Part shown: in pieces, positions 5,644 through 11,676 of the stretch
Layout of the letters: the number at the start of each line of letters is the position of its first letter
Numbering within the stretch: the first letter of the stretch is position 1
Source of the DNA: Collinsella sp.
GTDB taxonomy: Bacteria > Actinomycetota > Coriobacteriia > Coriobacteriales > Coriobacteriaceae
NCBI GenBank assembly: GCA_014871605.1
Contig: WGSQ01000048.1
Span: 1 to 11,676, forward strand
Reading direction: 5' to 3'
DNA length: 11,676 bases
Translations under genes and position numbers: made by a program
Notes under the pieces: generated by a model
What the model was told of the DNA's origin: nothing
What the model saw: the letters and a program-made list of their open reading frames with translations, nothing else
The model's database searches: none

Positions 5644-6117
5644 ATGAATGCCCCCGACGCGCTCCAAAACATCCGCTCAAAACACCCCGCTCTATATTTG
5701 GTTATCTATCTCTTTGCCGGCTGGGCATTGCTGGTTGTCGTCGCCCACGCTATAGCCTTTGGAGCAGAACTGTTAGTAGCCAGCTCGGACCAGCCCGCCG
5801 TCAAATGGGAAGCGACCGATGAGTGCACCGACGGAACCCGAACCGTTTACTACAACAGCCCGTCCCTCTACCAAGAGTTCAAGGTCAAGATAAAGGACTT
5901 CAAGATTGTCGATGCCGAACCGGGCTCTTTATTGACAATCGGAGCAACCGTCAACGCCGAGCAAGTCGAATACACGGACAGCCATGCGGCGTATCGTATC
6001 GACCTCAGCATCCTAGGCCGACCGTCACGCACCTGTCTGCTCGAATGCGATATACGCGGCACCACGTTGCACATGTCCGAAATACAGATGCGCCCGGGCA
6101 AAGGGTTCTCTTCTTGA
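5644..6117 (+). CDS. Single-pass membrane protein of unknown function
   Basis: 157 residues. A short polar start is followed by one hydrophobic helix (about 17-46, LYLVIYLFAGWALLVVV) and a C-terminal domain of about 110 residues that would lie outside the cell, with cysteines at 61, 130 and 134 and alternating beta-like segments (FKVKIKDFKIVDAEPG, LLTIGATVNAEQV). I do not recognise the family. The start is supported by GGAGG and a TATAAT. It lies on the opposite strand between dnaX and ebfC, converging on dnaX with 21 bases between stop codons. It uses rare AT-ending codons (TTA, ATA) more than dnaX does, which suggests a later arrival. Function cannot be assigned. Confidence 0.75.
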   Translation: MNAPDALQNIRSKHPALYLVIYLFAGWALLVVVAHAIAFGAELLVASSDQPAVKWEATDECTDGTRTVYYNSPSLYQEFKVKIKDFKIVDAEPGSLLTIGATVNAEQVEYTDSHAAYRIDLSILGRPSRTCLLECDIRGTTLHMSEIQMRPGKGFSS

Positions 6118-6138
6118 GCAGTATACCCGCCTGCGCAG

Positions 6139-8595
6139 CTACTCCACCGGTTTGAAGATGGTGGACTGGCCGAAGACGCTGCGGATGAGGGCTTTGGCCT
6201 CGTCCTCGGTCTGCGGGATGCTCGGGGCTGCACCCTGATGGCCGAAGGGGCTGCCCGCACCGGGGTTGGACTCCCAGGGAGCTGCAGGAGCGCCCTCCTC
6301 TTTGGGGGCAGTTGCAGCGGACTTGGGCGCGGACGCCGCACCCGGCACGTCGAACGGAGGCAGATCGTCCCCGCTCGCAGCGACAGCGAAGCCGCCGACC
6401 ATAGCGTCGTCGTAGGGCACCTGCTCGGATTCCCACGGCGCGGACTGCGCGACAGGCTGAGCCTTGGGGGCAGCCGAGCGCTCGGGCGCACGAGGTGCGG
6501 GCTCGGTCGGGAGCTTACCCGTGGCAGGAGCGCCGGCGGGGTTGTCGGAGCGTAGCCAGGGGGCTTTGCCCAGGTCAGACGACTTGGGCGCGGGCGAGGC
6601 GAGCTTGGACACGGGTGTCGGAGCAGCCGGTTTGGGCGCCGCGGGCTTAGGCGCCGACGGGGTCGACGCCGCTACCGATGTCGCTTGCTGCTGCGGCGCG
6701 CTGGCGCTCGAGGATGCAGGGGCCGCCGAGGACACGGGTTGCGGGTCCGCAGATGCCGCAGCCCGTGCAGATGGAGAATGCTCCTCATGTTGAGGAGCCG
6801 GCGTGCCACCCCCATCCAGGACATAGTCGACGGTACGACGACCGAAGACTGCGCAGACCGTCGGCAGGACCACCGATTGCGTATCGGCGCGACCGAGCAT
6901 CTTAATGGCAAAAGTCGAACCCGCGGGGAACGAGACGGTGAGCTTGGAGCCGTCGTCGGCCGTGGCGCGGGCGTTGAGCAAAAGCCCCGCGTAGGAAGCC
7001 TGACGCGCCTTGACACGCTCGACAACCTCGGCCCATTTGCGCTGCAGCTCTCCGGCATCCTCGACCGCGGGCGTCTCGGCAGCACCGGCGGCGGCAACCT
7101 GGACGGCGTTGTTGGACTGGGGCTTAGGTGCCGGAGCGGTGGCAGGCGCGGGGGCCGCAACGGGCTGAGGCGCAGGCGCTGCAGGCTTGGAGGCTGACAC
7201 GGACGCAGAACGGGGCGCAGGCTGGGCAGTCGGAACAGCAGCTCCGCGGTCCCAAGGCATGCCACCCTGGCGCGCGGACGTAGCAGCAGGGGCAGCGGAT
7301 GCCGCCGGAGCGGCAGCACGGGCGCCCGAAATGAGCGTCGGCTGTTGGGCAGCAGCGGGTACGGATGCTGCAGGCGCGGCGGCCTGAGCAGCAGCCACGC
7401 TCGCCGGCACGGCGCCGTTGGCAACCATGGCCTCCAGGCGTGCCACGCGCTCGGCCAATGCCTCAATCGTTATATCAGCCTCGGGACGTGCCAGGCGCGT
7501 GCAGGCGATCTCGAGCACCAGGCGCACGTCGCTCGCGCCCCTCATCTCCAGTGCGGCATCGTCGAGCACTGTCAGCACACGGGCCAGGCGGTCGGCAGGA
7601 TGCTCGCCAAAGGCAGCGGCCTCGGCAGCAAGCGCCTCGGCCTGCTCGGAGCCGCCCTCAAACAGCTCGGCACGGGCACCGGCAACGCAGGCAACGTACA
7701 CGTCACGCACATGCGCCACCAGGTCGCGCGTCAGCTCCAGCAGGTCGTTTCCTTCCTCGACCTGCGCACGAATCAGTCCATAGAGCTCGGCAACATCGCG
7801 ATCGGCAATGGCGCGGGAAAACTCGCCCAGAATCTGGTCCGAAACCTCGCCTAAAAGCGAGCGGGCGTCGTCCGCATGCACAGAACCGTTGCCAAAGACG
7901 CTCAGCTGCTCCAGCGTGGACAACGCGTCGCGCATGCCGCCCTTGGCATGGCGCGCCACGATAGCCAGCGCCTCGTCGTCGTAATCGAAGCCCTCCTGCT
8001 CGCACACGTATGCCAGGCGATGCTCAATATCCTCGTTGCCGATGCGATGGAAATCGAAACGCTGGCAGCGCGAGAGGATGGTCTCCAGAATCTTTTGCGG
8101 GTCGGTGGTGCACAGCACAAAGATCACGTGTGCCGGCGGCTCCTCGAGCGTCTTGAGCAGCGCGTTGAACGCCGCCGTCGTGAGCATGTGGACCTCGTCG
8201 ATGATATAAATCTTGTACTTGCCGCGCACCGGGGCAAAGTTGACGGAGTTGATGATTTCCTCGCGCACATTGTCCACGCCCGTGCGGGAGGCGGCATCGA
8301 GCTCGTAGACATCGGGATGGTTGCCCTCGGCGATGAGCTCGCACTCCTCGCAAGTACCGTCGGGCATGCAGCCGCTTGCACCCTCGGCGCGCGCCGCCTC
8401 GGCATTGCGGCACAGCAGCGCCTTGGCCAGAATGCGCGCCATGGTGGTCTTGCCCGTGCCGCGCGGTCCGCAGAACAGGTAGGCGTGGGACAGGCGCCCC
8501 TCGGTGATGGCGTGCTCGAGCGTCGAGACGATATGCTGCTGGCCCACCACGGAGTCGAAGGTGAGCGGGCGATACTTTCGGTACAACGATTCCAT
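6139..8595 (-). CDS. dnaX: DNA polymerase III subunit gamma/tau
   Basis: 818 residues, long for the family (E. coli tau is 643). DnaX is the ATPase of the clamp loader and ties it to the polymerase. Motifs: N-terminal MESLYRKYRP typical of DnaX, Walker A GPRGTGKT (43-50), zinc cysteines C62, C76, C82, C85, Walker B IIDEVHML (D133, E134) and LSRCQRF (S175-C177). The AAA+ and collar domains end near 375. An Ala/Pro-rich linker follows, then a folded segment at about 515-598 (LQRKWAEVVERVKARQASYAG) resembling the C-terminal domain of Gram-positive DnaX, a second long disordered stretch with repeated PW motifs, and a conserved-looking end (ALIRSVFGQSTIFKPVE). ATG 8595 was chosen over longer in-frame starts because of the GGGGGAG five bases upstream and the family N-terminus. 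No A-rich slippery site for a gamma form is seen. Confidence 0.97.
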   Translation of the reverse strand: MESLYRKYRPLTFDSVVGQQHIVSTLEHAITEGRLSHAYLFCGPRGTGKTTMARILAKALLCRNAEAARAEGASGCMPDGTCEECELIAEGNHPDVYELDAASRTGVDNVREEIINSVNFAPVRGKYKIYIIDEVHMLTTAAFNALLKTLEEPPAHVIFVLCTTDPQKILETILSRCQRFDFHRIGNEDIEHRLAYVCEQEGFDYDDEALAIVARHAKGGMRDALSTLEQLSVFGNGSVHADDARSLLGEVSDQILGEFSRAIADRDVAELYGLIRAQVEEGNDLLELTRDLVAHVRDVYVACVAGARAELFEGGSEQAEALAAEAAAFGEHPADRLARVLTVLDDAALEMRGASDVRLVLEIACTRLARPEADITIEALAERVARLEAMVANGAVPASVAAAQAAAPAASVPAAAQQPTLISGARAAAPAASAAPAATSARQGGMPWDRGAAVPTAQPAPRSASVSASKPAAPAPQPVAAPAPATAPAPKPQSNNAVQVAAAGAAETPAVEDAGELQRKWAEVVERVKARQASYAGLLLNARATADDGSKLTVSFPAGSTFAIKMLGRADTQSVVLPTVCAVFGRRTVDYVLDGGGTPAPQHEEHSPSARAAASADPQPVSSAAPASSSASAPQQQATSVAASTPSAPKPAAPKPAAPTPVSKLASPAPKSSDLGKAPWLRSDNPAGAPATGKLPTEPAPRAPERSAAPKAQPVAQSAPWESEQVPYDDAMVGGFAVAASGDDLPPFDVPGAASAPKSAATAPKEEGAPAAPWESNPGAGSPFGHQGAAPSIPQTEDEAKALIRSVFGQSTIFKPVE

Positions 8596-8663
8596 GGGTG
8601 CTCCCCCGGGTATACTGAGTCTTGTTGCCGCGACGGCCATGCGGTCGCACGGCATACTGCATT

Positions 8664-8670
8664 CATAATA
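8664..8670. promoter_or_regulatory. Shared AT box between dnaX and the 8711 gene
   Basis: cataata reads as a -10 in both directions: CATAAT on plus (8664-8669) and TATTAT on minus (8670-8665), each one change from TATAAT. It is the only AT-rich patch in the divergent gap 8596-8710. No good -35 is seen on either side, so this is a weak call. Confidence 0.3.
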
Positions 8671-8710
8671 ACCCGTACGGCGAGCCCGCCGCGATAGGAG
8701 TCCAAAGAGC

Positions 8711-9427
8711 ATGGCAGACGCAGAGAGCAACCTCGTTCCCTCCGAAGCAGCCGACCAGGTCGAGGTCGCGCTCGAGGCGCAGGCAGCAGCCGACGACGGC
8801 ATCCTGTACCTCAACGAGTATCAGTACGAAAACGACCTGGTCACCGACTTTGCGCGCCTGGTCGCCTCGCCCAGGCGCCGTGGCTCCCTGTACGTCGCCG
8901 CCGCGATTGCCGCGCTCATCGGCATCGGCATGCTGGCGGCCGGCGGCAACTGGATCAAGTTCGGCGTCGTGCTGATCGTGTTCGGCGCCTTTTTGGCCTG
9001 GTGGAGCAAGAACCTGCACCACACGCTCGCCCGCGACTTTATCGACGCCGTCGAGGCCGACGAGTCCATGGGTGGCCGCTATCGCCGCATCGCCGCCAAC
9101 GAGGACGGCCTGATGGTTTGGGGCAAGAGCGGCAAGTCGCAGTTCTTCCCGTTTGACAAGCTCGACCACGTACTCGACGGCGAGCGCATCTTTGTGGCCA
9201 TGTTCGCCGACCAGGGCGTGACGATCCCCAAGGACACCTTCGTCCGTGGCGATGCCGAGCAGTTTGGTTCCTTCCTCAAGGCGCGCATCAACAAAAAACT
9301 CCGCATCGAGACCAAACGCAAGAAGATGAAGGCCGAGAAGGCCGCCGCCGAGGCCAAGCAGGGCGACAAGCCCCAGGAGACCAAAGGCAAGCAGCGCAAG
9401 CAGAAGAAGAACAAGAAGAAGCGCTAA
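8711..9427 (+). CDS. YcxB-like two-helix membrane protein with Lys-rich tail
   Basis: 238 residues: an acidic N-terminus, an amphipathic stretch (30-55), two hydrophobic helices close together (about 59-77 and 81-98), then a cytoplasmic domain with the line IPKDTFVRGDAEQFGSFLKARI (172-193). That line, together with the two helices, is typical of the YcxB-like family, whose function is unknown. The last 45 residues are very rich in lysine and may bind nucleic acid or acidic lipid. AGGAG is ten bases before the ATG. The gene is divergent from dnaX with a 115-base gap. The family call rests on pattern memory; membrane placement is firm. Confidence 0.7.
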   Translation: MADAESNLVPSEAADQVEVALEAQAAADDGILYLNEYQYENDLVTDFARLVASPRRRGSLYVAAAIAALIGIGMLAAGGNWIKFGVVLIVFGAFLAWWSKNLHHTLARDFIDAVEADESMGGRYRRIAANEDGLMVWGKSGKSQFFPFDKLDHVLDGERIFVAMFADQGVTIPKDTFVRGDAEQFGSFLKARINKKLRIETKRKKMKAEKAAAEAKQGDKPQETKGKQRKQKKNKKKR

Positions 9428-9571
9428 GACCAAACCAGACAGACAGCCTCGCATCCCGCTATCCTCCCCATGCACCCGAGCGTGCTACACTAGCAGCATC
9501 TATGCCACCGCGAACGGCTCGGCTCCGCGCCCGCCACTCGCAAACGAACTTTAAACGCACGAGGGTTGGCC
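9428..9571 (+). promoter_or_regulatory. Upstream region and candidate promoter of the second kinase
   Basis: No gene is seen in these 144 bases. TGCTACACT at 9483-9491 is an extended -10 (TGn plus TACACT) about 80 bases before the kinase ATG and sits within a small inverted pair tgcta/tagca (9483-9495). GAGGG at 9561-9565 is the SD, six bases before the ATG at 9572. No hairpin with a T-run follows the 8711 gene, so read-through from it is possible. Confidence 0.4.
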
Positions 9572-11425
9572 ATGCCGCTTTTCTCGCAACATACCGCCCG
9601 GTTCTCGCCGGACGTTCCTTTGGAGGGCACCAGCTCTCGCGAGCTGCTCAAGCGGTACCAGCCGCTCGAGACACTTGCGACCGGCGGTTTTGGCTCCATC
9701 GAGATTTGCCGCGACACGCACCTGCGCCGCCGCGTCGCCATTAAGCGCATCCCCCTTATCAACGGCGCCGGCATGCCCGCCAGCGACATCATGGATGTCC
9801 TGCGCGAGGCGCACACTGCCGCCATGCTTCAACATCCCAATATCGTGCAGGTCATCGACTTTACGCATGACACCGCCTATGCCTACCTGGTCATGGAGTA
9901 TGTCGACGGTATGTCACTGGCCGAGTTTTTGCATCGCGTGGACGGCCACTCGCTCACCTTTGACGAGGCCGCGGCCATTGCCGATGCCCTGGGCCAGGCG
10001 CTCACCTTCGCCCATAGTAATGGCGTACTCCACCTGGACATTAAGCCCGCCAACGTGCTCATCGACCACTCGGGCAATGTAAAGCTCACCGACTTTGGCA
10101 TGGCGCGACTGTCGTCCGCCGGTGGCTTTGGCGGCTCGCGCGGCGGCACCATCGGCTACATGCCGCCCGAGCAGCTCGATATCGAGACCGGCACGGTCGA
10201 CGAACGCGCTGATGTCTTTGCCCTTGCCTGCGTTATCTATGAGGGCTTGTGCGGCAGCGCACCCTTTATGGCGGCCACGCCCGCCGACTCGCTCGACCGC
10301 ATCATCGGCGGCGCCACCTATCCCAGCGAGCTGATACCACACTTTCCCCCGGGAGCCGAGGCTGCGCTCATGAGCGCGCTCTCCCCCATGCCGCAGGACC
10401 GCCCCAACAGCATCGAGGCATTTTGCGACCAGCTCCTTGCCGGTCTGGGCAGCGTGCGCGAAGGCCGTCGCAGCCTGGAGCAAATGGTTGGCGAGCTTTC
10501 GGATGACGAGCAGGAGCTCGACGATATCGAGCCGTCGCACTACGAGGACGACGCCATCGAGGTCGACCCCGCACTCGGCTGGGCGGGCACGCGCTGGAGC
10601 CATGCGCGCGACTACACCATGCGCGCTATCTCGGCGCTAACGTGCGGCACCTTTAGCTTTTTGCTGATGCAGACGGCCGGGGTCGCGGCGCTTCCCGGCC
10701 TGGTCATTGCGGCTATCGCGATCGGAGCGGCGGCTGGCCTGGCCCCCCAGATCGGCTCGGCCATCTCGGCTGTGGGCTTTTTGGTGCTCATGGCAAACGC
10801 CACCATGCAGGCGCAGGGTATCCTGTCGATGTTGCCCGTCGCGGTGATCTTTGCCGCCGCCATGTCCGGTTGGTGGATCGCCTGGGGTCGCACCGAGGCT
10901 GCCGCGAGCGCCGCGCTCACCTGTGCACTCGCGCTTGGCTGTCTGACCGGCAATACCTTCCTGGCAGCTGGGGTCGCCGCCGGCGTCGCGTCATTTTGGC
11001 TCGGCCCGGCAAGCGCCGCCGCGGCAACGGGCATGGGCGCGCTTTTTGCCCGTCTGGCCACGGTCGCGCTTTCAGCCGGAGGCGTGCTGGGGCTCGGTAA
11101 CGTTGCCGCAGCGCTGGGAGACCCGCTCCTTTGGGCTGCCTTTGTGCTGGTCGTGGCAACTGCCGCGGCGTCATCTGCGCTGCTCAATGCCCATGCCAAG
11201 CGTGCCGATCAGGGCTCAAACCTTGCCGCAATCGCCGCCATCATTGCCACCGGCATCGGCTGCTCAGCGGCGTCCTGTCTTGCACACCATATGGAAATTG
11301 CCAGCCTTGCAGCCGCGGTCGTCGCCAAGGCGGCGGTTGCGGGAACCCTATCCTCTATAATCGTTGGAATATGCCTATATTTGCTCGGATACCAAAGAAC
11401 CTATACGGAGAGTGATCTTTCGTGA
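9572..11425 (+). CDS. Ser/Thr protein kinase with large multi-helix membrane region
   Basis: 617 residues. The kinase domain (about 28-290) shows a glycine-rich loop TGGFGSIE (37-44), VAIK (K58), E79, the catalytic loop HLDIKPAN (D156, K158, N161), DFG (174-176), MPPE (197-200), D214 and R277. The HRD arginine is leucine (L155), making it a non-RD kinase that may not need activation-loop phosphorylation. An acidic linker (about 308-335) leads to some ten hydrophobic, Ala/Gly-rich segments from 351 to 605. There are no PASTA repeats and little outside the membrane. ATG 9572 was preferred over the in-frame TTG at 9566 because the SD GAGGG ends where that TTG begins. The stop overlaps the next start (GTGA), tying it to an fhaA-like gene, as in actinobacterial kinase-FHA operons. 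Its substrates are likely cell-envelope or division proteins by analogy only. Confidence 0.92.
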   Translation: MPLFSQHTARFSPDVPLEGTSSRELLKRYQPLETLATGGFGSIEICRDTHLRRRVAIKRIPLINGAGMPASDIMDVLREAHTAAMLQHPNIVQVIDFTHDTAYAYLVMEYVDGMSLAEFLHRVDGHSLTFDEAAAIADALGQALTFAHSNGVLHLDIKPANVLIDHSGNVKLTDFGMARLSSAGGFGGSRGGTIGYMPPEQLDIETGTVDERADVFALACVIYEGLCGSAPFMAATPADSLDRIIGGATYPSELIPHFPPGAEAALMSALSPMPQDRPNSIEAFCDQLLAGLGSVREGRRSLEQMVGELSDDEQELDDIEPSHYEDDAIEVDPALGWAGTRWSHARDYTMRAISALTCGTFSFLLMQTAGVAALPGLVIAAIAIGAAAGLAPQIGSAISAVGFLVLMANATMQAQGILSMLPVAVIFAAAMSGWWIAWGRTEAAASAALTCALALGCLTGNTFLAAGVAAGVASFWLGPASAAAATGMGALFARLATVALSAGGVLGLGNVAAALGDPLLWAAFVLVVATAAASSALLNAHAKRADQGSNLAAIAAIIATGIGCSAASCLAHHMEIASLAAAVVAKAAVAGTLSSIIVGICLYLLGYQRTYTESDLS

Positions 11426-11676
11426 ACTTCCTGAACATCTTCGAGGACCACGTGGCCGGCATCTTCGGTGCCACCCGTGCCCCGTTCTCCTTTAAGAAGC
11501 TTGCCAAGCAGGCCGCTCGCGACATGGAGGATCGGACTCTGGTGATCAACGGCGTCAACACGGCGCCGGCACTCTATACCATCCTTATCGCCGCCGACGA
11601 CGAACCCATGCTCGCCCCGTTCTACCCCGAGCTTTCGCGCGAGGTCCGCGAGTTTGTGAAGGCGCAGGCCGAAAAG
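11422..11676 (+). CDS. fhaA: FhaA-like protein (DUF3662 N-terminal domain), partial
   Basis: The first 85 codons of a gene cut by the window end. It starts with GTG at 11422, overlapping the kinase stop by four bases, with GGAG 11 bases upstream. The peptide has the DUF3662 pattern of actinobacterial FhaA: FEDHVAGIFG, then FKKLAKQAARDMEDR, a strand LVINGVNTAPALYTILIAADDE, and PFYPELSREVREFVKAQ. In full-length members an FHA domain follows at the C-terminus and reads phosphothreonine marks in envelope control. By family habit, FhaB, a PP2C phosphatase, FtsW/RodA and a PASTA kinase often follow; that lies outside the window. Confidence 0.85.
   Translation, partial: MNFLNIFEDHVAGIFGATRAPFSFKKLAKQAARDMEDRTLVINGVNTAPALYTILIAADDEPMLAPFYPELSREVREFVKAQAEK

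Noticed and set aside
6139..8595. Programmed frameshift for a short gamma form of DnaX
   Set aside because: I found no A-rich slippery heptamer in the reading frame after the collar domain.
7876..8697. Plus-strand frame of 273 codons
   Set aside because: Antisense to the conserved AAA+ part of dnaX, no SD, no motifs.
8596..8710. SRP RNA or tRNA gene near dnaX
   Set aside because: Such RNAs often lie near dnaX, but neither the GGAAG/AGCA tetraloop region of SRP RNA nor a tRNA T-loop is visible in the gaps here.
8596..8814. N-terminal extension of dnaX by 73 codons
   Set aside because: The family starts at MESLYRKYRP, GGGGGAG precedes that ATG, and the extension would cross the divergent promoter region and the 8711 gene.
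8663..9475. Minus-strand frame of 270 codons opposite the YcxB-like gene
   Set aside because: It is Leu/Gly rich in a way that mirrors the Lys-rich and Ala-rich coding strand. The plus-strand gene has an SD and membrane helices in sensible positions.

Overview
The window looks like a chromosome segment of a high-GC actinobacterium, most likely a Coriobacteriia member of the Collinsella type. This is inferred from the GC-rich, Ala/Arg-rich coding, strong Shine-Dalgarno (SD) sites, a Gram-positive style DnaX with a very long Ala/Pro-rich tail, and Ser/Thr kinase plus FHA genes ending in the actinobacterial fhaA (DUF3662) family. No similarity search was possible.

Left edge (1-440): no intact gene. 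A short reading frame that looks like the C-terminal remnant of a protein lies at 31-210 (minus). A REP-like inverted repeat with two near-identical boxes touches the stop codon of the next gene.

Left signalling operon (minus, 4128 to 441): a membrane-anchored protein with a Ser/Gly linker and an unrecognised Cys-containing C-terminal domain, then a Ser/Thr protein kinase with four C-terminal membrane helices, joined by an ATGA overlap. An FHA-domain protein follows just downstream. Its start looks frameshifted: the strong SD leads into a 22-codon frame, and one extra C in a C4 run would join it to the FHA frame. The region upstream of the operon holds two matching palindromes exactly 73 bp apart, a promoter candidate, and a terminator-like hairpin directly against the first SD.

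Middle (8595 to 4374, minus): the DNA replication and repair set dnaX, ebfC (ybaB) and recR. The usual dnaX-ebfC-recR run is broken by a small plus-strand gene (5644-6117) for a single-pass membrane protein of unknown function, with its own good -10 and SD. The DNA between this gene and ebfC carries several repeats and palindromes.

Right part (plus, 8711 onward): a two-helix YcxB-like membrane protein with a Lys-rich tail, divergent from dnaX. Then come a second Ser/Thr kinase with a large multi-helix C-terminal membrane region and, overlapping it by four bases, the start of an fhaA-like gene that runs off the window.

The window therefore holds two separate kinase-FHA modules on either side of a replication/repair cluster. 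The least explained parts are the left operon's anchored protein and its control region.
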